Below, piece by piece: positions 18,938 through 24,154 of a stretch of DNA of 24,154 bases. The position numbers and the translations under genes were made by a program. The stretch comes from Isohypsibius dastychi (taxonomy: Eukaryota > Tardigrada > Eutardigrada > Parachela > Isohypsibiidae), in the NCBI GenBank assembly GCA_034696485.1, contig JAQIWT010000301.1:1-24154 (forward strand), written 5' to 3'. How positions within the stretch are numbered: the first letter of the stretch is position 1; each line of letters opens with the position of its first letter. The notes under the pieces were generated by a model. It ran no database searches and was not told where the DNA came from. It worked only from the letters and a program-made list of their open reading frames with translations.

Positions 18938-19174
18938 GCATTTTCTCAAAGGTCATGCAGGTTGACTAGCGTAACTTGACTTGGTTGTTGGTGTCTTTGT
19001 TTTTTGATTCTTCTTGGACATGACGATTTGGAGATTTGGAGACGAAGAACGACGGAGGGGGTCCAGTTTGTTTGCACAATGGTGCCGATTTTAAAACAGA
19101 GAAGGAACGAAGTGCGGTAAGAAAAAACGAAAGGTGGCTCCATTTTGGCTTTTGAATTTATACAACTTGGACTT

Positions 19175-22100
19175 TTATGTCGCTTTAGTGTTAACCCGTC
19201 CTCCGGAACGATGAAAATGAACCAACACCCATCGGCTGTCTCTTTTATTCCACACACGCGTTTCCTCATATTGTTGCGTACCGATTATGCCAGCTCTGGA
19301 AAAAAACAAGAAAAAATAAAATATGGATCAATATTGAGCGCAAAATTCTTAAAGATTTAAAAAACCAATCAATTTTGAAGCAAAAAATCTGATAAAAAAC
19401 TCAAAAATACAAATTACATTAGCCAATATACATTATATTGAATACAATAAAATTTAAATTATATTAACTATATCTAAACAATTTAACGCAATCGAACAAG
19501 AAAGAAGTACTCACTTCGGAAAAAACTAGACTTACTTGTCGACATATTGGACGAGTCGGATGTAAGCTATGCATGCGGCTTCTTCGCCCAAAAGATGAAC
19601 TTGAGGATTCAGCATCGAAGTACGGATGACCTTACTGTTACGCATCGGACCTGAAAAGTACATCTCGTAAGCACACATTATTCCTGTGCAAAAAAACTGG
19701 AATATTAAAAGAACAGCAACTTACTATTATCGAAGAAGAATTTGTGGAAATCCAGTCCATTCACCAAATTTCCGAGCGACTCTGGCTCGAAAGCACTCAT
19801 TGCTGGATCACAAAACCTTCTGAAAAATAAAACGAAATAAACCATTAATACATATTCGGAAGAAATGCGACATTCGCCAACACTTGACACACAGTTCATT
19901 TATCCATATCAAACTCCAGAATATTAACAAGAAACTGTTTTGATTTATAAAACCCACTTCCGACAAGAAAGTTATTTCCCACCAGTACTCTATTTCAATA
20001 ACAGAACCGGAACATCATAAAAAATCCAGTTTTCACGACAGCGAAATTTCTTTCACAGATTTTGTTTCTACTTACGAATAAGTTTCATAATCTCCGGCGG
20101 TGATAAGGTCGAGGAGATTCTGAGTGAGGCGGATGAGTTCCAGTTTCCTGGCATTGGCGGCGACCAAGGCGGAATTGGTCAAACTACCACCGGAAGTGCC
20201 AACATGCAAATTATCCATGATGTTATTCAGCTGGGAGGAGGATGATACAATGGGAATGGGAGAAGCAGCAGCGGAACCAGAAAGTATTCCCGAAACACCG
20301 TTTCGAACTTCTAAGCCATCATCCTCATGGATGGCATCATTGTGAAGCGGCAATAATGCGTCAACCTCCTCGCGAACAACTTCCACTTTCTTGGCCGTTA
20401 AACTCCGACTGTCGAGCTTTGGAGTGGAGAAATTACGTGTAGCCAACATGGTTGTCAGGATGGCACCCTAAAACACCCCAAAGAAGCCGTCAAATAAAAT
20501 TCCGCTCAATTTCCACAAAACAAGGCCGGGAAAGCCAAAATGCACACATTCAAAGCAATTTGTCTACCAAATCTGCACTCTGAAAACGGAAACACAAATT
20601 ACGCTCAAAACTCTAATCTTCCTCCAAATGAAAGATGAAGTCATTAGAAAAACCGACAAGAAAGCTATTCAGACAGTAATTCAACATTGGCACGATACTC
20701 CCTTCCCATACACCCCATACCGAACCCTAGGACATACGCCTATGTACAAATGACTTTTCGCTTCGTACACCCCCAAGCGTAAGCCCCAAATAACTGTCCC
20801 CAATACTAGACATAGACCATACGCCAAACAAAACAGGAATTCCAGTATGGTTTACCATACACCACAAATTATATAATTCTGAAATCAACCAAAAACAAAT
20901 TTTAATAAATTCAAATTTTAATAAAATTTGTTAACCGAAAAACGACCGTTGTTTTCCTCGAAATCATCTGCACACAAAAAACAACAGTAGCTCTTGCTTT
21001 CATGGAATAAATTCTTTCTATTCCGAATAATGGCTGACCAAGTTCGTGAGATAATTTACCGCCAACAAGAGTAGCCACTGGAAGGTATATCCGCAGGCGG
21101 CCCATAAATAAGCAAACCAAGTTTGAAGAACATTCTTCGAAGTCACTTGCTCCTCACTTGCATCCTCCAATTCCGCCGATTTTTCAGCGAATAATACTTG
21201 CGCACCATTCTGCAATTTCTCATCATTCAAACTCAACTTCCGGGATGACATTTGCATTCGTCGTGATGGGCCGCCTGCAGCGCCCCCCGTTGGCAAGATG
21301 GATGAGACAATAAGTAATAAGCTGAGACAACAATATCGCATCTTAATACGCGATACACTCCTAATAAGCACCTCCATCAAACTCCGATCGACGGCATGTG
21401 CGACGCCATGCGCCAACGTCGGCGACCCAGGAGCGACATCTTTGGTCAGGTTGATAATTTGTGTGCGAGATTTCGTCGGCGGTTTCCCCGCGACATCCAC
21501 ATTATTATCCTTTCTTCTGGGAGATAAAACCGGGGAGACAGCTGATGGGCGATTGTCAGTTTTGGTGCCCGGAAGTGGCAGAGATTCCCGACGCGGTTCC
21601 CCGGATAAAGGGGATGCAGACTGCTTCACCGTCATTCCCGAATTCGGAGGGGGTGTTTTCGATCTCACTTTTGCACGCTCCTTCTCGCTGCTTGACGTTT
21701 TGAATATCCTTCCCCAGTTGTCCATTTCGACTTCCGGTAAAGGTCATCAGAAATGAGAAACCTCCATTTCCGGTCGGGGTTTTTAGGGATGCAAAATATA
21801 AACATAAATCACGTCGCGAGCGATGAAAAGATTATGTGAAGCAAGCGGAGAAAAGGAGAAGAGCTGTGGTCCAACATGTTGGTTGGGCGATAAGCAAAAG
21901 ATGAAGAGATGCCAATGTAATATTCCAAAAATAGACTCATCCGTAATCTGACATATAAGTGTCTTGGACAAAGTACACAAAACGAGCCGCTTGATCGCGA
22001 TCTCTTCCCACACACTACACTATCTCTTCCCAGCTCAGCCAAAAAATGCATCAGCGTATTACATTTCCGTCGTACATTAAATATCGAGGAAATTCGAGAC

Positions 22101-23942
22101 CGACTACAAATGCAACAGAACTTGCAGAAAATCAAAACTCGGCATTACTAATCTTATAGAAATCAAAGAAATATCGCAAACAATTTTCGTAAAAAACAAA
22201 TCGAGAAATCTTAGCGAATATGAACCAATCACTATGAGTTCCATCTTTCAGTTTCACTCAACGGGTAAAACTGTTTGGAAATGCCTACTATTCATTTGAA
22301 GCAGCTCTGTCAGCTGTCCTCCGCAAACTTCTCTAATATGGATCATTAATAATAATGTAATAAATAACGAAATAATAATAATGATTATTCCTACTGGTAT
22401 ACATTTTGATTTTCCCAAATACAGTACGGTCATCAATGGTTTTCCCATCTTGGATTCCAGGCAAACATGAGTAAGTTTCATATCCTAACTTCCGGTTGCG
22501 TTTAAATCTTTATTTCATTTATTAATTTCGATTTCATTTTGAGTGATTTTTACCTTGAGTTTCCGGCGGGCATTGAAACGTTTCAAGCAGTCGACAGTCT
22601 GTTGACGGTGCATCTTGGAAGCAATGTCATCACGTCGTGTTATCCACATATGTTTGAGCGCCTCAGAGGAAGTGATGCGTTTCTTGGGGTCTGTACTCAG
22701 CATTCGATTGATCAGGTCTTTGGCTTCTTTGGTGACGGTATCCCATTCCGGAGATGGATATTCAAAGTGCCCGCTTTTAATCTGTGCGTATAGGCGATGT
22801 TGATCTTCATCCCAGAAAGGAGGATATCCAACAAGGAGGATGTACAGGATTACCCCTGATAATCACAAAGAAAAATACCATTACTCCCCCATTTTATGGA
22901 TTAAAATAATTTAGAATCCATTAATTCAGTCATCGATTCTGATTGGCATGTTCGAGTTGATAAATCGAAAATCGTTCTGGCAAATATAATCTCCTGCGCA
23001 TCACTTACCACAAGCCCAAATATCAACCGGCTTGCCATAGGGCTCTTTTTTCAGCACTTCCGGTGATAGATATCCAGGTGTCCCGGCGAATCCGAACCAA
23101 CTTTGTTGATCGCCGTTAACTTCAATCGCAAGGCCAAAGTCTGCTAGTTTCACGACGGCGTTCTTCGATTTACTCGAAAGCAACAAATTCTCCGGCTGAA
23201 ATTGCGAATATAACACTCAGACTACCAGATCACGCAAGAACTAATAAATCCAATCAACCGAAAAAACTGAAAAAATTGTAAACTCAAAATTCGGGAATTT
23301 TTTTTCGCTAATTATTTATTAGTTATTTTTGTATTATTATAACAAGATGAATTTCCATCACAAAGTAATTGTTTACCTTAAGATCTCTGTGAACAACTGA
23401 ATTTGTATGGCAATGGTGAACACTCTCCAGGATCTGTTGTATACATTTGCTAGCCTCATGTTCACTGTAGAATTCTCTGGCCACAATATCCTCAAACAGT
23501 TCACCACCCGTAACGCTGCACATAAAAAGAAGAAAAAGCAATTAAAGCCGCGAATAACTCCGCAAAGCACAGGATTAAAACCCCTTACAGATCAAAAACC
23601 AAATAATGGAAATTCTCCTCTTGAATGCTATCATGTAAGCGCACTGAAAAGGACGAGAGAAAAATGTCAACCAATCACTTCCGGTACGATAATAGTCATA
23701 CCAATATTCGGATGATTGAGTCGCCGACATATCCTCGCTTCCCGTTCCAATTTTTGAAAGTCTGAAAATGTATCAGCTGAGATGGAGGGTTTATATTAAC
23801 ATTTATTTCAAAAAGCCACTTGATCAAACACAAAACATTCAACTCACCTCGCGCCGACAGCTTCTTGGTGTTTATTATCTTGGCGGCAAACTCCATCCCC
23901 GTATTCTTGTGGACGCATTTCCGGACGATGGAGAAGGCTCCT
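19175..23942 (-). CDS. unc-43: Calcium/calmodulin-dependent protein kinase II (unc-43 family), 5' end outside window
   Basis: CaMKII is a dodecameric Ser/Thr kinase of synapses and muscle. Exons, 5' to 3': 23848-23942, 23702-23761, 23589-23643, 23377-23515, 23009-23195, 22554-22855, 20076-20467, 19725-19819, 19536-19650, 19175-19295. All phases join, giving 520 codons from GAFSIV. Only the first roughly 20 residues are missing. Seen: ATP lysine in [45 protein letters not shown]; autophosphorylation site [12 protein letters not shown] (Thr286 equivalent); calmodulin-binding [19 protein letters not shown] (Thr305/306 pair kept); a variable Ser/Ala-rich linker; the association domain ([37 protein letters not shown]); and the end [20 protein letters not shown] with a short tail GGRVNTKAT and a TAA stop. 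Each motif matches the family closely. The 2.1-kb intron before the linker exon holds a nested ORF. Confidence 0.95.
20076..20467 (-). other. unc-43: CaMKII exon with inhibitory-segment end, linker and start of association domain
   Basis: This exon starts at a codon boundary (phase 0) with [17 protein letters not shown] roughly 85-residue linker (acidic, then Ser/Ala/Pro-rich: [17 protein letters not shown]) follows, and then the first association helix ([20 protein letters not shown]). Because it begins in phase 0 it can accept any upstream exon that also ends at a codon boundary. Confidence 0.92.
20468..22553 (-). other. unc-43: Large CaMKII intron (2,086 bases)
   Basis: The intron is bounded by AAG|GTAAAA at 22554 and TTTTAG|GGT at 20467. 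It is many times longer than the other introns of this gene. The part at 21018-21725 is a long same-strand ORF. The rest (20470-21010 and 21760-22550) shows no recognisable coding sequence. Perfect copies of CAAATTTTAATAAA-like sequence occur twice near 20896-20925. Confidence 0.85.
21018..21725 (-). CDS. Intron-nested ORF with two hydrophobic segments; possible alphaKAP-like alternative 5' exon of CaMKII
   Basis: The 235-codon frame starts ATG at 21725 (GAAATGG context, in-frame TGA a few codons upstream). Residues 1-120 are basic and Ser/Pro-rich ([24 protein letters not shown]), suited to disorder and phosphorylation. A second Met at 21341 begins [20 protein letters not shown], a signal-anchor-like stretch. 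Near the end comes [20 protein letters not shown], a second hydrophobic stretch. Directly after it, GCG|GTAAAT at 21060 is a good donor at a codon boundary. Joining to 20467 (GGT GCC ATC) would give LLLLA-GAILTT in frame, then linker and association domain, without a kinase: about 462 residues from the first Met or 334 from the second. Mammalian alphaKAP is made this way from an intronic promoter of Camk2a. No database homology is claimed. Alternatively it is an independent nested gene ending at the TAG at 21018, or a chance ORF. Confidence 0.5.
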   Translation of the reverse strand: MDNWGRIFKTSSSEKERAKVRSKTPPPNSGMTVKQSASPLSGEPRRESLPLPGTKTDNRPSAVSPVLSPRRKDNNVDVAGKPPTKSRTQIINLTKDVAPGSPTLAHGVAHAVDRSLMEVLIRSVSRIKMRYCCLSLLLIVSSILPTGGAAGGPSRRMQMSSRKLSLNDEKLQNGAQVLFAEKSAELEDASEEQVTSKNVLQTWFAYLWAACGYTFQWLLLLAVNYLTNLVSHYSE

Positions 23943-24154
23943 CTATAAACACACAACACACATCAAGACATGCAATTAATAAGAATAAGACCGACCATGC
24001 GCCCAACCATCATTTCCCTTATTTTAATCGACATGCAAAAAATCGATCCATTTTCCAATGTCACCCCACGTCGGCTCCCAGTGAATGTATATCCCAAACG
24101 CCCCAGGAAGCCACCACCTTCACTTCTTTTTCCTATAAAAATTTTTTCCCTGTT
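23943..24154 (-). other. unc-43: Intron 5' of the first visible CaMKII exon
   Basis: The exon at 23942 begins after TGTTTATAG in phase 2, so an upstream exon with the N-terminal leader residues and start codon must lie to the right of the window. No such exon is visible in these 212 bases. Confidence 0.6.

Larger units (their letters stand above)
18620..19174. other. Convergent intergenic region / 3' UTRs of ubr-5 and the CaMKII gene
   Basis: The two genes are tail to tail with 555 bases between stops. No additional exon is supported. Candidate poly(A) signals for both directions lie inside this interval and cross each other. Confidence 0.7.

Noticed and set aside
18946-19269. 107-codon minus-strand ORF over the CaMKII 3' end
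   Set aside because: The real last exon uses another frame ([13 protein letters not shown], stop at 19175); this ORF is a shadow.
22254-22481. Minus-strand ORF in the CaMKII intron with a very hydrophobic run ([17 protein letters not shown]), another possible alphaKAP-like anchor
   Set aside because: The isoleucines come from an AAT/ATT triplet run, and I found no codon-boundary donor at its end that would join it to the association exon.
1-24154. tRNA, rRNA, spliced-leader RNA genes or CRISPR arrays
   Set aside because: No cloverleaf, rRNA-like or leader-like sequence and no regularly spaced repeat-spacer array was seen; the only periodic repeat is the intronic one near 15630-15995.

Overview
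The window looks like metazoan nuclear DNA, most probably from a nematode. Protein-coding genes are split by many short introns (often 50-60 bases) with TTTTCAG/TTTCCAG-like acceptors, the intergenic DNA is AT-rich, and the two intact genes are animal-specific families. The species cannot be named from sequence alone. All intron-exon models below were built by eye from splice consensus, reading phase and family similarity, with no alignment run.

Region 1 (1-6261) is an accessory block of broken gene pieces and an inverted-repeat mobile element. A decayed proline dehydrogenase copy lies on the minus strand (386-1846). To its right is a diverged terminal repeat (1878-2005), which meets the left end of a second element head to head and forms a 24-bp-arm palindrome at 1982-2034. 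That second element (2011-6261) has perfect 149-bp terminal inverted repeats with outer TA dinucleotides. It carries a NEDD4/Smurf-type HECT ligase remnant on the plus strand (2523-4201) whose catalytic Cys is Arg, an unidentified exon-like segment on the minus strand (5049-5267), and a frameshifted first exon of a neuronal-calcium-sensor-like protein on the minus strand (about 5755-5874). Each remnant near an end reads inward from its terminal repeat, as in Pack-type capture elements.

Region 2 (6464-18619, plus strand) is an apparently complete UBR5/hyd-family N-degron E3 ligase gene. I could assemble 37 exons in continuous phase, giving about 2,683 residues: N-terminal region, UBA, beta-propeller-like region, UBR box, acidic linker, MLLE domain and HECT with an intact LPTANTC active site. 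One intron holds a roughly 70-bp tandem repeat and another an AT microsatellite.

Region 3 (19175-23942, minus strand, 5' end outside the window) is a CaMKII gene (unc-43 family) from the kinase glycine-loop region to the association-domain stop. It is convergent with ubr-5, and the likely 3' UTRs may overlap. Its 2.1-kb intron between the regulatory segment and the linker/association exons contains a same-strand ORF (21018-21725) with two hydrophobic stretches. A phase-0 GCG|GTAAAT donor would splice it in frame to the association-domain exon. That would give a kinase-less, membrane-anchored protein comparable to mammalian alphaKAP, and is the most interesting candidate here.

The clean ubr-5 and CaMKII frames show that the lesions in Region 1 are real decay and not general sequence error. 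The right end of the mobile element lies only about 200 bases upstream of the ubr-5 start codon, so it may supply or disrupt promoter sequence.
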